Source of the DNA: Flavobacteriaceae bacterium
GTDB taxonomy: Bacteria > Bacteroidota > Bacteroidia > Flavobacteriales > Flavobacteriaceae
DNA length: 10,243 nt
Direction: 5' to 3'
NCBI GenBank assembly: GCA_029253805.1
Contig: JAQWYU010000292.1
Span: forward strand, 1 to 10,243
In this document: piece by piece, positions 1 through 8,743 of the stretch
Numbering within the stretch: position 1 is the first letter of the stretch
How the letters are laid out: every line of letters starts with the position of its first letter
Position numbers and translations under genes: made by a program
The notes under the pieces: generated by a model
Seen by the model: the letters and a program-made list of their open reading frames with translations, nothing else
Told to the model about the DNA's origin: nothing
Databases searched by the model: none

Positions 1-334
1 CATTAATTTAAAATTGTTCAAAAAAAAAGAAGAATTAGTAAACTAATTATTCTTTAGAAAATTTAACTAATTTTAAACTAAAACAATTAATGGGTTTAAA
101 ATAACTTATAATAAAAGAGAATAAAAAATATGTTCGACTAATAACCAATCTTAACTCACAAATGAATTGATTAATTTGTGAATGTGAATTATTTGAAGTT
201 TTTTAATAAATAATTGACATAAAAAAGAATCGGATAAGTGTTATATACAAATTTAATTATAGTGGAAAAAAAAGAGAGAAATCTAAAGTAGAAATCTCTC
301 TTTTTTTTTAAAATAATTATGTACTTACATTAAA
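1..334. other. Gene-free AT-rich region after the operon
   Basis: No credible open reading frame is present on either strand. The stretch is strongly A/T-rich and separates the end of the minus-strand operon from whatever lies left of the window. It contains the strong terminator-like hairpin at 266-309 and a weaker hairpin near 29-55 (AATTAG, TAAA loop, CTAATT). On the minus strand the weaker hairpin is followed by a run of T and could be a backup terminator. A TAAATTTG match to the Bacteroidota -7 box (minus strand, 248-255) has no -33 partner, so I do not call it a promoter. I see no tRNA, CRISPR or mobile-element signature. Confidence 0.6.
266..309 (-). terminator. Rho-independent terminator after the SusD gene
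   Basis: An inverted repeat pairs positions 266-279 (A-tract followed by GAGAGA) with 295-308 (TCTCTC followed by a T-tract). The stem is 14 bp and the loop 15 nt. Read on the minus strand, the GAGAGA/TCTCTC core is followed by eight T residues, the form of an intrinsic terminator. It begins about 25 nt after the SusD stop codon, so it most likely ends the whole operon. Because the tract is symmetrical, it could also stop transcription arriving on the plus strand. Confidence 0.75.
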
Positions 335-2029
335 TTAATTTGCAAACCATAAACTTGTTGCCATTTTATCTGGCCCTTGTGCTGAAACTGCAGCTTCGGC
401 ATTGGCAGCATTTGAAGTATAAACACTAGATCCATATTGTAACCTTTGAGGGTAAGCTCCGTTAAGATCGCCAGCAAAACTAATTATATCGTTGTTATCA
501 GAAGTAATCACTGCTGAGGTTGGATATCCTGTATCTCTGACAATTGCCCAAGCTTCGTATCCGTTAGTATAATTAGCTATCCATCTTTGAGTAGCTATCC
601 TTTCAAGATTTTGTTCCGATGATCCATTTAGTGAACCCATTTCAGAGGCTAAAAAATCAGATGATGTAGATGTATTCCAAAGAGCCATCGCTTTTTGTAA
701 CCCTAATTGATAGTATGTATTTGCATCACCAGAAACAAGTCCTTTAACAATTGCTTCTGCTATCATGAAGTGTGAATCAGCAGTCGTCATGACAATTGTA
801 GGAAATATTGGACTCCCTTGATTTGTTTGCTGAGTGACTATATCAGATGGATCAGAAAATAGATTTCCTTCCATGTAGGTTTTAATTTTACCACTTAATC
901 TAGAAGGTATTCCAACATAATTAGTATTATCTGGCATTGTTATAGTTAAATCAGTTGCGGTTTCTGTCCAAGTATAATCTGTGTCCAAAACAAGACCAGC
1001 TCCTTCTAATGTACTTTGTAAAAAGGCTACGTGATCAGGGATAAGAGAAACATTATCTCCATCTGTTGGCTTCAAAATTGTAATTGTACCACCAACACTT
1101 GGTTTAGCAATTTCGCCCAATCTAGGATCATTACTTTGTTTTAAAACATTCATCATCGCTTCAGATATTTTCCAGCGTGCAGTTGGGAAATTATGCCAAA
1201 CATCTCCATATGATGCAGATCCACCCCATATGTCTGTTTCATCAGCAAAAGCTTCAAATAAAGCATCTGTGTCAGCCAATACCCCAGAGGCTATTGCTTC
1301 AGAAGCTGCATTTGCAGAGAAATCTTCACCTGGGGAACCACTAGCTCTAAGGGCAATTCTTAACTTTAAACTATTTGCAAGTTGTTTCCAATTTTGCATA
1401 TTTCCGTTAAATATTACATCATTTTCTCCTAATTGATCCACACCAGCTCCAGTAATTGTATTATCTCCAATTATTGAAATAGCTTGATCTAAATCAGAAA
1501 TGATACCTTTATAAATATCTATTTGAGCATCAAATTGTGGTAATTCAATACTTATATCAGATGCTTGAGAATAAGGAATATTACCAAAAGTATCGGTAAA
1601 TGCATGATAATAAAGTCCTTTCATTATAAGACCAAGAGCATAATATTGCTCATTTTCTAAAGACCCACCTTCACCAACCAGGTTAAGATAAGCTGTTAGA
1701 TTAGTATTATATCCAGAGTACCAGTCCCAAGATCCTAAGTCTGTTAAAACACTAAAGTAATCCCATCCAAAGTCTCCGTTCCATGCGTATGAGGAATGCC
1801 CCATTGCCCATTGCCCACAAAATTGATCAGGGTGTAATAAATCTCCATACCAAAGAGGAACAGTTGTGGACCTGTAAAGTTTCTGCTGTAATGTAGTAAC
1901 AAAGTATTTAGCACTAACATCAGATGAAGTAAGTGCATCTGGTTGTTCATTGATTTCATTGAAATCGTCTGTACAAGAAAATACAGTTGCAAGTACAATA
2001 CTTGCCAATATTAAAATTTTGTTTTTCAT
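335..2029 (-). CDS. SusD/RagB-family nutrient-binding outer-membrane lipoprotein
   Basis: This is a 564-residue glycan-binding lipoprotein expected to form the lid of the SusC transporter encoded just upstream (17-nt gap). A Sec/lipoprotein signal ends at VFSC, with Cys19 as the predicted lipidated residue. It is followed by TDDFNE, an acidic stretch resembling the flavobacterial lipoprotein surface-export signal, so outer-face exposure is likely. The fold signature is that of the SusD-like type 2 group: aromatic-rich residues 59-110, NWKQLANSLKLRIALR (213-228), QRWIANYTNGYEAWAIVR (481-498) and a C-terminal block ending SLWFAN. Residues of about 311-370, between DPRLGEIAKP and YVGIPSRLSG, look like an insertion, because these two blocks are usually close together in this group (family recollection, not an alignment). 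The ligand cannot be read from the sequence; N-glycan-derived oligosaccharide is inferred from the neighbours. Confidence 0.93.
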   Translation of the reverse strand: MKNKILILASIVLATVFSCTDDFNEINEQPDALTSSDVSAKYFVTTLQQKLYRSTTVPLWYGDLLHPDQFCGQWAMGHSSYAWNGDFGWDYFSVLTDLGSWDWYSGYNTNLTAYLNLVGEGGSLENEQYYALGLIMKGLYYHAFTDTFGNIPYSQASDISIELPQFDAQIDIYKGIISDLDQAISIIGDNTITGAGVDQLGENDVIFNGNMQNWKQLANSLKLRIALRASGSPGEDFSANAASEAIASGVLADTDALFEAFADETDIWGGSASYGDVWHNFPTARWKISEAMMNVLKQSNDPRLGEIAKPSVGGTITILKPTDGDNVSLIPDHVAFLQSTLEGAGLVLDTDYTWTETATDLTITMPDNTNYVGIPSRLSGKIKTYMEGNLFSDPSDIVTQQTNQGSPIFPTIVMTTADSHFMIAEAIVKGLVSGDANTYYQLGLQKAMALWNTSTSSDFLASEMGSLNGSSEQNLERIATQRWIANYTNGYEAWAIVRDTGYPTSAVITSDNNDIISFAGDLNGAYPQRLQYGSSVYTSNAANAEAAVSAQGPDKMATSLWFAN

Positions 2030-2046
2030 TGTTTTAAGGTATTATG

Positions 2047-5000
2047 TTAAAAAGTTAAATTTAAATTTAGTCCAATACTTCTTAAAGTAGGCATGGCATT
2101 GTGAGACAAACCTTGAACTCCAATAGAAGTACCAAACATAGCTTCTGGATCAATATCATCTGCCTTGTTCATTAAGAAAAATAGGTTTCTACCAACTAAT
2201 TGAACTGTAGCGCTCTGTAATCCAAATTTAGATCCTACTGGAATATTATATCCAATAGCAAGTTCACGTAATCTGATATTATCTTGGTCATAAATATAGT
2301 TTTCAGAAATACCAGACATTGCTGTCCAATACTCTTGACCAGAAATAGATTCAGTATTTACTCCTTCCGTAGCTACATTAACACCAGCAACTACTACTCC
2401 TGACTCACGATATTGTAGACTTCTTGCAGACACACCATTTGCGTCCATTTCAGCTGATGTTTGAGAATAGATTTGACCACCCATACGAGCGTCAATTAGA
2501 AAACTTAATGAAAAATCTTTATAAGTGAATGTATTAGACCATCCACCTAACCAGTCTGGCTGGGCATTACCTAACAAAACATTGGCATCTGATGCAATAG
2601 GAATTCCTTCAGCATCGGTCTCGCCTGTCCAAACACGTCCATAAATATCTCCAATGCTTCCACCTTCTGTAGCGCTTATCTTAACACCTCCATCAATTGA
2701 CTCATTGTACACAAAACTATCAAGACCATCTACTAATTCTTCAATCTTATTTTCATTTTTAGAATAAAACAATGAAGTATTCCAAGAAAAATTATCAGTA
2801 TTTAAAACCGAAGCGCCAAGTGCAATCTCAACTCCTTTGTTTGTTACTTCTCCAATATTATCTCTACTAAATGCAAACCCTGTTGCAGCAGGAACAGGAA
2901 CATCGAAAATTAAATCTTTAGTAGACATATTATAAATGGACAAATCTAAAGTTAACTTGTTATTAAGCAAGCCCAACTCTAACCCAAATTCTGACGAAGT
3001 TATAGTTTCAGGTTTTAAATCTGCATTTAACCTAACTGGGCTAGCTTCTACAGTCGTAAGTCCAAGATATCCTTGACCACGAACGCTAAATGTTTGATTA
3101 AGCTGATATGGGTCAGTATCGTTACCTACTTGAGCAACACTACCTCTTACTTTAATTAAATTAAAAACTTGCTTATCAGGGTCTATAAATTTGTTTAATA
3201 TCGCAGAAATACTTGCTGAATTGTACACGTAAGATCTATTATCTTCGCTTAAAGTTGAAGACCAATCATTACGAACAGATGCGTCTAGGTATAAAAAATT
3301 GTCATATGCTAGATTAACTGAACCATACAATGAATTCACTTTCTTGATAGCCAGTGGAGACTCTTCAGGGGCTTGAACAACATTTAAGTTGTTGATAAAA
3401 GTTGCTGTTTTTATTTTAAAATCAGTTCCTTGAACCAACATACCCTCTGAAGTTCTTTTTGACATATTACCTCCTACATTAGCCACTATATTCAGCTTAT
3501 CAGTCAAGTCATGCTTAGCAGTTACCAAGAACTCAGAGTTCAATTCGGTAAATGTGCTTTGACCTAGTTTCATATAACCACTATTAGCAAAGTGACCACC
3601 AGGTCTTTTTACTGCATTGTCTCTTATGTTAGTAACGTCCGTTCCTATACGTGCAAAAGCACTCAACCAATCATTAAATTCATAGTTAATTTTAGTAAAT
3701 CCTAAAAATCTGTTTCTACGAACATCATTTTTATCATTATACAACATCCAAAACGGGTTTCCTGCATTTCCACCTGCATAACGAATTTCATTATAATCTG
3801 ATGGAGTCGCTGGGTTAGCCATTTGGTAATTTCGCATATCATCTGTTACTACGTTTCGAGGCATATTATAAACATAGGCTAAAAGTCCTTGTGCGCCAGT
3901 AGTAGATGCTCTATTGTTAACCTTCTGAGTGAAATAAGTACCTTTTGTATCTACTGTTAATTTATCTGATAAATTGTTAACTGCTCTTAAGTTAAAATTA
4001 TGACTACTTAAGTTTGAATTTTCAATTATAGAATTAGATGAGTTGTTTGTGTAAGAAAATCTAATTGAACCCATGTCTGACCCTTTATCAACAGAAACTG
4101 TAGTTATTGATCTTTCGGCCTGTCTGAAAAAATCTTCAACATTGCTAGATTGAGCAGAATAAGCCTTAGTAGTTCCGTTATAATACTCTTGTTGAGATCC
4201 GTCTAAAGACCCACCCCAAGAGAGTGCTTCCCATGAATAATCTCCGTTACCATCGTTAGCCAATGGGTTAAAATTTGGAGTAGAATAAGCAGCTCCGAAG
4301 GTTCCTTGTCCATATTTATTTTGGAATTCTGGTAAAAACATTGGATTATCAAATGATAAATTTGTCTTTACTGAAACACCAATTCTATTTGACCGTGTAC
4401 CTTTTTTAGTTGTAATTAAAATAACCCCATTACCAGCTCTAGAACCGTAAAGTGCTGCAGCAGTTGGACCCTTTAGTACAGAAATAGACTCGATGTCATC
4501 AGGATTAATATCAGAAATACCACCGCCAGAAATACTTGGCTCGTAACTTGGAGCACCACCACTATCAGAGCTTCCAGAACTAATCTGAGATCCACCTCCG
4601 CTAATAGGTAATGAAGCATTAATAGGCATTCCATCAACTACAATAAGAGCTTGAGAGTTTCCACCCAAAGAATTATTTCCTCTAATTGTAATTCTTGACG
4701 CAGAACCTAGTGATCCAGATTGAGAAATCTGTAAACCAGCAACTTTACCTGCTAAAGAGCTAGCAAGATTATTGTCTTTAATAGTGTTTACATTATCTCC
4801 AGAAACTTCAGTTACCGCATAACCTAAAGATTTTTTTTCTCTAGAAATACCTAGAGCAGTAATAACTACTTCGTCCAACCCTTCAGAGCTCTGCTCTAGG
4901 CTTACATTTATAGTAGTTTGTCCAGAAACAGAAATCTCTTGTTCAGAATAACCAATAAAAGAAAACTGTAATACAGCATTTTCATTAGAAACTTCAATAG

Positions 5001-5187
5001 TATAATTACCGTCAAAATCTGTTACGGCACCGTTCATAGTGCCTTTCTCTAATACATTCACACCAGGAAGAGACATACTGTCTGAAGAATCAGTTACTGT
5101 TCCCGAAATCGATGTAGTTTGTGCATAAATAGTGTGTGCACTAAAAACGCTAATCAGAAGCAACAGCTTCTTAAATTTTTGGATCAT
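2047..5187 (-). CDS. SusC/RagA-family TonB-dependent outer-membrane transporter
   Basis: This is a 1046-residue, apparently full-length SusC-like transporter that would import oligosaccharide or glycopeptide with the SusD-like partner, using TonB energy. The domain order is a Sec signal peptide (predicted cut after YA, residue 22) and a carboxypeptidase-D-regulatory-like beta-sandwich (about 26-100, with PGVNVLEKGTMNGAVTDFDG). The TonB-box region DEVVITALG (105-113) follows. The plug domain (about 118-265) has IRGNNSLGGNSQALIVVDG and the signature DIESISVLKGPTAAALYGSR. A 22-strand beta-barrel is expected to end at the terminal phenylalanine (LNLNLTF). No STN domain precedes the sandwich, so it is not the type that signals directly to an anti-sigma factor. 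Residues 191-224 of the plug are a Ser/Gly-rich loop. The ATG at 5187 gives a clean signal peptide. It is preceded by an A/T-rich leader and a 201-nt gap after the GH92 gene. Confidence 0.96.
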   Translation of the reverse strand: MIQKFKKLLLLISVFSAHTIYAQTTSISGTVTDSSDSMSLPGVNVLEKGTMNGAVTDFDGNYTIEVSNENAVLQFSFIGYSEQEISVSGQTTINVSLEQSSEGLDEVVITALGISREKKSLGYAVTEVSGDNVNTIKDNNLASSLAGKVAGLQISQSGSLGSASRITIRGNNSLGGNSQALIVVDGMPINASLPISGGGSQISSGSSDSGGAPSYEPSISGGGISDINPDDIESISVLKGPTAAALYGSRAGNGVILITTKKGTRSNRIGVSVKTNLSFDNPMFLPEFQNKYGQGTFGAAYSTPNFNPLANDGNGDYSWEALSWGGSLDGSQQEYYNGTTKAYSAQSSNVEDFFRQAERSITTVSVDKGSDMGSIRFSYTNNSSNSIIENSNLSSHNFNLRAVNNLSDKLTVDTKGTYFTQKVNNRASTTGAQGLLAYVYNMPRNVVTDDMRNYQMANPATPSDYNEIRYAGGNAGNPFWMLYNDKNDVRRNRFLGFTKINYEFNDWLSAFARIGTDVTNIRDNAVKRPGGHFANSGYMKLGQSTFTELNSEFLVTAKHDLTDKLNIVANVGGNMSKRTSEGMLVQGTDFKIKTATFINNLNVVQAPEESPLAIKKVNSLYGSVNLAYDNFLYLDASVRNDWSSTLSEDNRSYVYNSASISAILNKFIDPDKQVFNLIKVRGSVAQVGNDTDPYQLNQTFSVRGQGYLGLTTVEASPVRLNADLKPETITSSEFGLELGLLNNKLTLDLSIYNMSTKDLIFDVPVPAATGFAFSRDNIGEVTNKGVEIALGASVLNTDNFSWNTSLFYSKNENKIEELVDGLDSFVYNESIDGGVKISATEGGSIGDIYGRVWTGETDAEGIPIASDANVLLGNAQPDWLGGWSNTFTYKDFSLSFLIDARMGGQIYSQTSAEMDANGVSARSLQYRESGVVVAGVNVATEGVNTESISGQEYWTAMSGISENYIYDQDNIRLRELAIGYNIPVGSKFGLQSATVQLVGRNLFFLMNKADDIDPEAMFGTSIGVQGLSHNAMPTLRSIGLNLNLTF

Positions 5188-5214
5188 AATTTGTTTGTTT
5201 AGTTAATATCGTCT

Positions 5215-5247
5215 TAAAATTAAACCAATAAGCAAGTATTAACCAAT
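5215..5247 (-). promoter_or_regulatory. Candidate susC promoter overlapping a direct repeat
   Basis: On the minus strand, TTG (5246-5244) is followed after 21 nt by TAATTTTA (5222-5215). This is one mismatch from the Bacteroidota -7 box TAnnTTTG, at a plausible spacing from a -33 TTG. The start codon would lie about 28 nt beyond the -7 box. The same stretch holds two near-identical direct repeats, ATTGGTTAAT (5247-5238) and ATTGGTTTAAT (5229-5219), 18 bp apart. These could bind a regulator or be chance in AT-rich DNA. The rest of the gap (5188-5388) shows no gene and no strong hairpin. The main support is the gap size compared with the 7-52 nt gaps elsewhere in the operon. Confidence 0.25.
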
Positions 5248-5388
5248 GTTTTCGACAAATGACAGATTAAACAAGGAGTATGTTAATTTTTTGTTACAAA
5301 ATAATAAATCAGTAAAGAAAAGATCCTAAAGAATTTAGTTTTAACTACAAAACAAATGATTGAAAAACTAAATCACAGAAAATAAATA

Positions 5389-7641
5389 TCATTTTAAAAT
5401 AATTTTGAAATTATTTGATTTTACTAATTCAGTATGGTCCACAAAAAAATGATTACTTGATTTGTCTCCTACTTTAATCTGATTTATTAATCCGTTTCCT
5501 TCCTTGTGAATTACCAATTTAGATTTTTCGTAATAACGATTGTCTAGTTCAATAATAACCTTATCAAATACAGGAGTTGTTATTGCATAAATAGGATCAG
5601 CTGGACTCACAGGATATAGTCCCATCATACTATAAATTAACCAAGCAGACATAGTCCCTGTATCGTCATTTCCCGGCAACCCACCAGGTGAATTATTGAA
5701 ATGTTGTTTAATGAGTTTTGAGACTTTATTTTGTGTACGCCATTCTTGACCAGAAACATAATTAAACAAATATGGGTAACCAATATCTGGTTCATTTGCC
5801 ATATCAAATTGATTTGAGTTAAAAACCTTTTGAAGCTGATTCGAATATTCCTCTTTACCGCCAATTAACTTCATCAAGCCTCTAGTATCATGAGTAACCA
5901 TAAAAGTATATTGCCATGAATTTCCTTCAATAAAACCTAAATTTTTCTGAAAATTGGCACCAGTGTTGGGGCTGAAGGGAGTCACCCAAGAATCATCAGG
6001 ATTTTTTGGCCTTAGTAAACCAAATTCAGAATCAAAAAGTTTTCTGTAAGATATAGAACGCTTACCATAAAAAATCTCATCCTCTTTTTTATTCATTGAT
6101 TTTGCCAATTGTGAAATGGCAAAGTCTGTAATATTGTATTCTTGCGTGGTTGAAACAGAACCACTTTTTGTGGAAGAAGTGGTCAAATACCCTCTTTTCA
6201 CATATTCTTTTATGCCTGGTCTAAGAAAATTATAATCTAACTGAGTTGCACTCTTGGTTATTGCTTTATAAGCCTTTTCTATGTCAAAATCTTTTATACC
6301 GCGCAAATAAGTATCAGCAATTATAATTCCAGCAGGATCTCCTACCATTGTTGTAGTTTCTGTAGCATTTAACTCCCATTTTGGAAGCCAACCACTCTCA
6401 TCATATATCGACAACATACTTTTGACCATATCTGACTGCTGCTTTGGATACACTAAAGACATCAAAGAATGAAGATTCCTATAGGTATCCCAAAGAGAAA
6501 AAACTGTGAAGCGAGTACCGTTTGTTTTTAAGGTTTCTCTTGTTGTCATTTTAGGAAACTCTCCGTTAACATCATTTAATGTATTTGGATGAATCAAGCA
6601 GTGATATAAAGCTGTATAGAAAATAGTTTTATCATCTTTTGTCCCACCCTCTACTTTGATTTTTGAAAGAAGACCATTCCATTTTGACCTTGTTTGGTCG
6701 TAAATTTCTTCAAAAGATAACTCCCTTGTTTCATTTAGTAAATTTTCTCTCGCATTGTCAATACTAACATAAGACACACCTATTTTAACTTCGACTGAAG
6801 TTGATTTTTTAAAATCATAACGCATGTAAGCTCCAATACTATCTCCGATGATCTGTTTGCTGAAATTCTTATAATACCTAGTTTTTCCATTATATGGCAT
6901 CCATTCACTTTCTACTCCTTTTTCTTCCAACGAATTCTTCCAAACTCCAAATTCATTTGAGGGCTCACTGAATTTAGCGACAAAATATAGAGGATAAGAC
7001 TCATCAGCTTTATAATAACAAAATGCTCCCACATTACGGACTCCTTCAATTTCTGTTGGTGAAACAACTCTTATAGAACCTCCTTGTTCATTTGTCAGAC
7101 CTAATCCTAAGTTCAATAAAATATTTGATTTTCCCTTTGGAAATAAATAATTACTTACTCCAGTCCGAGTTGTGGCTGTGGACTGAACTTTAATATCATA
7201 TTTATCTAAAGTAGAACTATAATATCCGGCTTTGGCTATTTCATTCGAGTAGGTACTCCCATATTTCAAATGATCTGTTTCTAAAACGCCTGTTGTGGGC
7301 ATTGTCAAAACAACCCCTAAGTCAGGGCATCCAACACCACTTAAATTCACATGAGAAAATCCGGTCAAAAAGGTGTTTTCATAAACATATGGAGTAGACA
7401 ACCATTGACTATCTTTCTCTAGCAAATTCTGAGAACCAGAAACATTAAAAGGAGAAACATTAACCATACCTCGTGGGGCAATAGCTCCTGGATTAGTAGC
7501 CCCATAATTAGAAGTACCAATAAATGGATTTACGTATCCAGTTAAATCATGTGATCTTGTGCTTTCTAAGACTTTATCACAACTGCTGCATACAATTAGC
7601 AAAAGCAGAGCAATTACAAATAAAATCTTATTAACTTTCAT
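5389..7641 (-). CDS. GH92 family alpha-mannosidase, lipoprotein
   Basis: This is a 750-residue exo-acting alpha-mannosidase of family GH92, calcium-dependent enzymes that trim alpha-linked mannose from N-glycans or yeast mannan. An N-terminal lipoprotein signal ends at IVCSSC (Cys21 likely lipidated; Cys18 possible). The sequence after it, DKVLES, does not resemble the surface-export signal. The N-terminal beta-sandwich starts with YVNPFIGT (36-43) and carries SGVGCPDLG (101-109). The (alpha/alpha)6 domain holds FSLWDTYR (381-388), EGNSWQYTF with the expected general acid Glu572, NEPDIGYPYLFN (616-627) and PGGLPGNDDTGTMSAW (652-667), whose Asp residues include the expected general base. All signatures are intact and the length is usual for the family, so it should be active. 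The linkage preferred (1,2; 1,3; 1,4; 1,6) cannot be read with confidence. It starts 27 nt after the glycosylasparaginase stop, so the two are surely cotranscribed. Confidence 0.96.
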   Translation of the reverse strand: MKVNKILFVIALLLLIVCSSCDKVLESTRSHDLTGYVNPFIGTSNYGATNPGAIAPRGMVNVSPFNVSGSQNLLEKDSQWLSTPYVYENTFLTGFSHVNLSGVGCPDLGVVLTMPTTGVLETDHLKYGSTYSNEIAKAGYYSSTLDKYDIKVQSTATTRTGVSNYLFPKGKSNILLNLGLGLTNEQGGSIRVVSPTEIEGVRNVGAFCYYKADESYPLYFVAKFSEPSNEFGVWKNSLEEKGVESEWMPYNGKTRYYKNFSKQIIGDSIGAYMRYDFKKSTSVEVKIGVSYVSIDNARENLLNETRELSFEEIYDQTRSKWNGLLSKIKVEGGTKDDKTIFYTALYHCLIHPNTLNDVNGEFPKMTTRETLKTNGTRFTVFSLWDTYRNLHSLMSLVYPKQQSDMVKSMLSIYDESGWLPKWELNATETTTMVGDPAGIIIADTYLRGIKDFDIEKAYKAITKSATQLDYNFLRPGIKEYVKRGYLTTSSTKSGSVSTTQEYNITDFAISQLAKSMNKKEDEIFYGKRSISYRKLFDSEFGLLRPKNPDDSWVTPFSPNTGANFQKNLGFIEGNSWQYTFMVTHDTRGLMKLIGGKEEYSNQLQKVFNSNQFDMANEPDIGYPYLFNYVSGQEWRTQNKVSKLIKQHFNNSPGGLPGNDDTGTMSAWLIYSMMGLYPVSPADPIYAITTPVFDKVIIELDNRYYEKSKLVIHKEGNGLINQIKVGDKSSNHFFVDHTELVKSNNFKIILK

Positions 7642-7668
7642 AAACTAAATTTTATTAACCTAGAATAA

Positions 7669-8691
7669 TTAATTCGTAATTTGATTATTCCATGACATTT
7701 TAAATTGAGAATCTTCCATTCGATTTCCATTTTCGTCGTCAAGAATTGCATAATTAAATCCAGAGCGAAGACTATAACCAGCATGATTCCCATTTTTATT
7801 AACAGCAATAAAACCAACTTGTAGATAATCAATATCTTTACTGTTTTTATGTTTATTGTATATGCGCTCGACAACTTCCTTACAAGATTCTAAAGGAGAT
7901 TTTCCCTGACGCATTAGCTCAACAACCATAGCACTGCCAGCAGTACGAATAACTGCCTCACCAAGACCTGTAGCTGCAGCAGCCCCAATATCATTATCTA
8001 AAAATAAACCCGCCCCAATGATAGGAGAATCACCAACTCGACCATGCATTTTCCAAGCTGCACCACTTGTGGTACATCCTCCAGAAAGATTACCGTTTTT
8101 ATCCAATATTAGCATACTGATTGTATCATGATTTTCCATATTAATAACCGGTTTATACTTTGATTTTATTAGCCATTTCTTCCAATCCTGTTTAGATTCA
8201 GGTGTCAATAAATTTTCTTTTAAAAATCCATTAGAAAGTGCAAAATCTTGCGCCCCTTTACCACTTAACATAACATGAGGTGTATCGGTTAAGATTTTCT
8301 TAGCTACAGCTATAGGATGTTTTATTTCTTGTAAAAATGAGACAGAACCACAATTACTATTATGATCCATAATACAAGCATCAAGAGTAACTTTACCCTC
8401 CCTATCAGGAAAACCTCCATATCCAACACTTCGATTACTAGGATCAGCTTCACATATTCCAACTCCAGAAACAATTGCTTCTATAGCAGTTTTACCGATG
8501 TTTAGTTCACTCAGAGCTTTTTCGTTAGCTTCAAAACCATGATCCCATGTAGAAATAATAACAGGTTTGTTGTTGTTACTAACAAATTTGCTTGTTTGAA
8601 CACTTACAAAAGCTGAAGACCAAGTTTTTATAGTAGAAACCCCTATACCTCCCAAAGTAGCTTTTTTTATAAAGTTTCTTCTGTTAGACAT
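7669..8691 (-). CDS. N(4)-(beta-N-acetylglucosaminyl)-L-asparaginase (glycosylasparaginase), Tat-exported
   Basis: This is an N-terminal-nucleophile hydrolase that cleaves the amide bond between GlcNAc and asparagine, the last step in dismantling N-glycoproteins. The 340-residue precursor begins with a twin-arginine motif, NRRNFIKKA (3-11), and a hydrophobic stretch, so it should be exported folded to the periplasm. The self-processing site is HD|TISM (188-193). Cleavage before Thr190 would give an alpha chain of about 30-189 and a beta chain of 190-340 with Thr190 as nucleophile. Substrate residues known from the Elizabethkingia enzyme (Trp11, Thr152, Thr170, Arg180, Asp183, Gly204, numbering recalled) map at exactly matching spacing to Trp49, Thr190, Thr208, Arg218, Asp221 and Gly242. 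This favours glycosylasparaginase over a plain or isoaspartyl asparaginase. Unusual is Ser192, where HDTIGM is the common form. It lies 52 nt after the TIM-barrel gene and 27 nt before the GH92 gene. Confidence 0.95.
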   Translation of the reverse strand: MSNRRNFIKKATLGGIGVSTIKTWSSAFVSVQTSKFVSNNNKPVIISTWDHGFEANEKALSELNIGKTAIEAIVSGVGICEADPSNRSVGYGGFPDREGKVTLDACIMDHNSNCGSVSFLQEIKHPIAVAKKILTDTPHVMLSGKGAQDFALSNGFLKENLLTPESKQDWKKWLIKSKYKPVINMENHDTISMLILDKNGNLSGGCTTSGAAWKMHGRVGDSPIIGAGLFLDNDIGAAAATGLGEAVIRTAGSAMVVELMRQGKSPLESCKEVVERIYNKHKNSKDIDYLQVGFIAVNKNGNHAGYSLRSGFNYAILDDENGNRMEDSQFKMSWNNQITN

Positions 8692-8743
8692 GTTTTGTTA
8701 AAAATTAAAATTACAATAAATATAAACCTTTATTTATAAATCG

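Noticed and set aside
29..55. Second hairpin (AATTAG-TAAA-CTAATT) as a firm terminator
   Set aside because: The stem is only six A/T-dominated pairs with a bulge below it. It is followed by a T-run on the minus strand but is too weak to call in such AT-rich DNA.
248..255. TAAATTTG on the minus strand as a promoter -7 box
   Set aside because: There is no -33 TTTG at the right spacing and no gene on that strand within the window downstream of it.
1230..1436. 68-codon plus-strand open frame inside the SusD gene
   Set aside because: It lies fully antisense to a well-supported gene and shows no family motif; low-complexity Ser/Ala content reflects the opposite strand.
1744..1998. 84-codon minus-strand frame inside the SusD gene
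   Set aside because: It is an out-of-frame shadow of the SusD coding sequence with no recognisable domain.
5637..5864. 75-codon minus-strand frame inside the GH92 gene
   Set aside because: It overlaps the conserved catalytic region of GH92 in another frame and has no motif of its own.
7638..7874. 78-codon minus-strand frame across the glycosylasparaginase and GH92 junction
   Set aside because: It lies almost wholly inside the glycosylasparaginase in another frame. Its hydrophobic start reflects A/T-rich codons rather than a real membrane protein.
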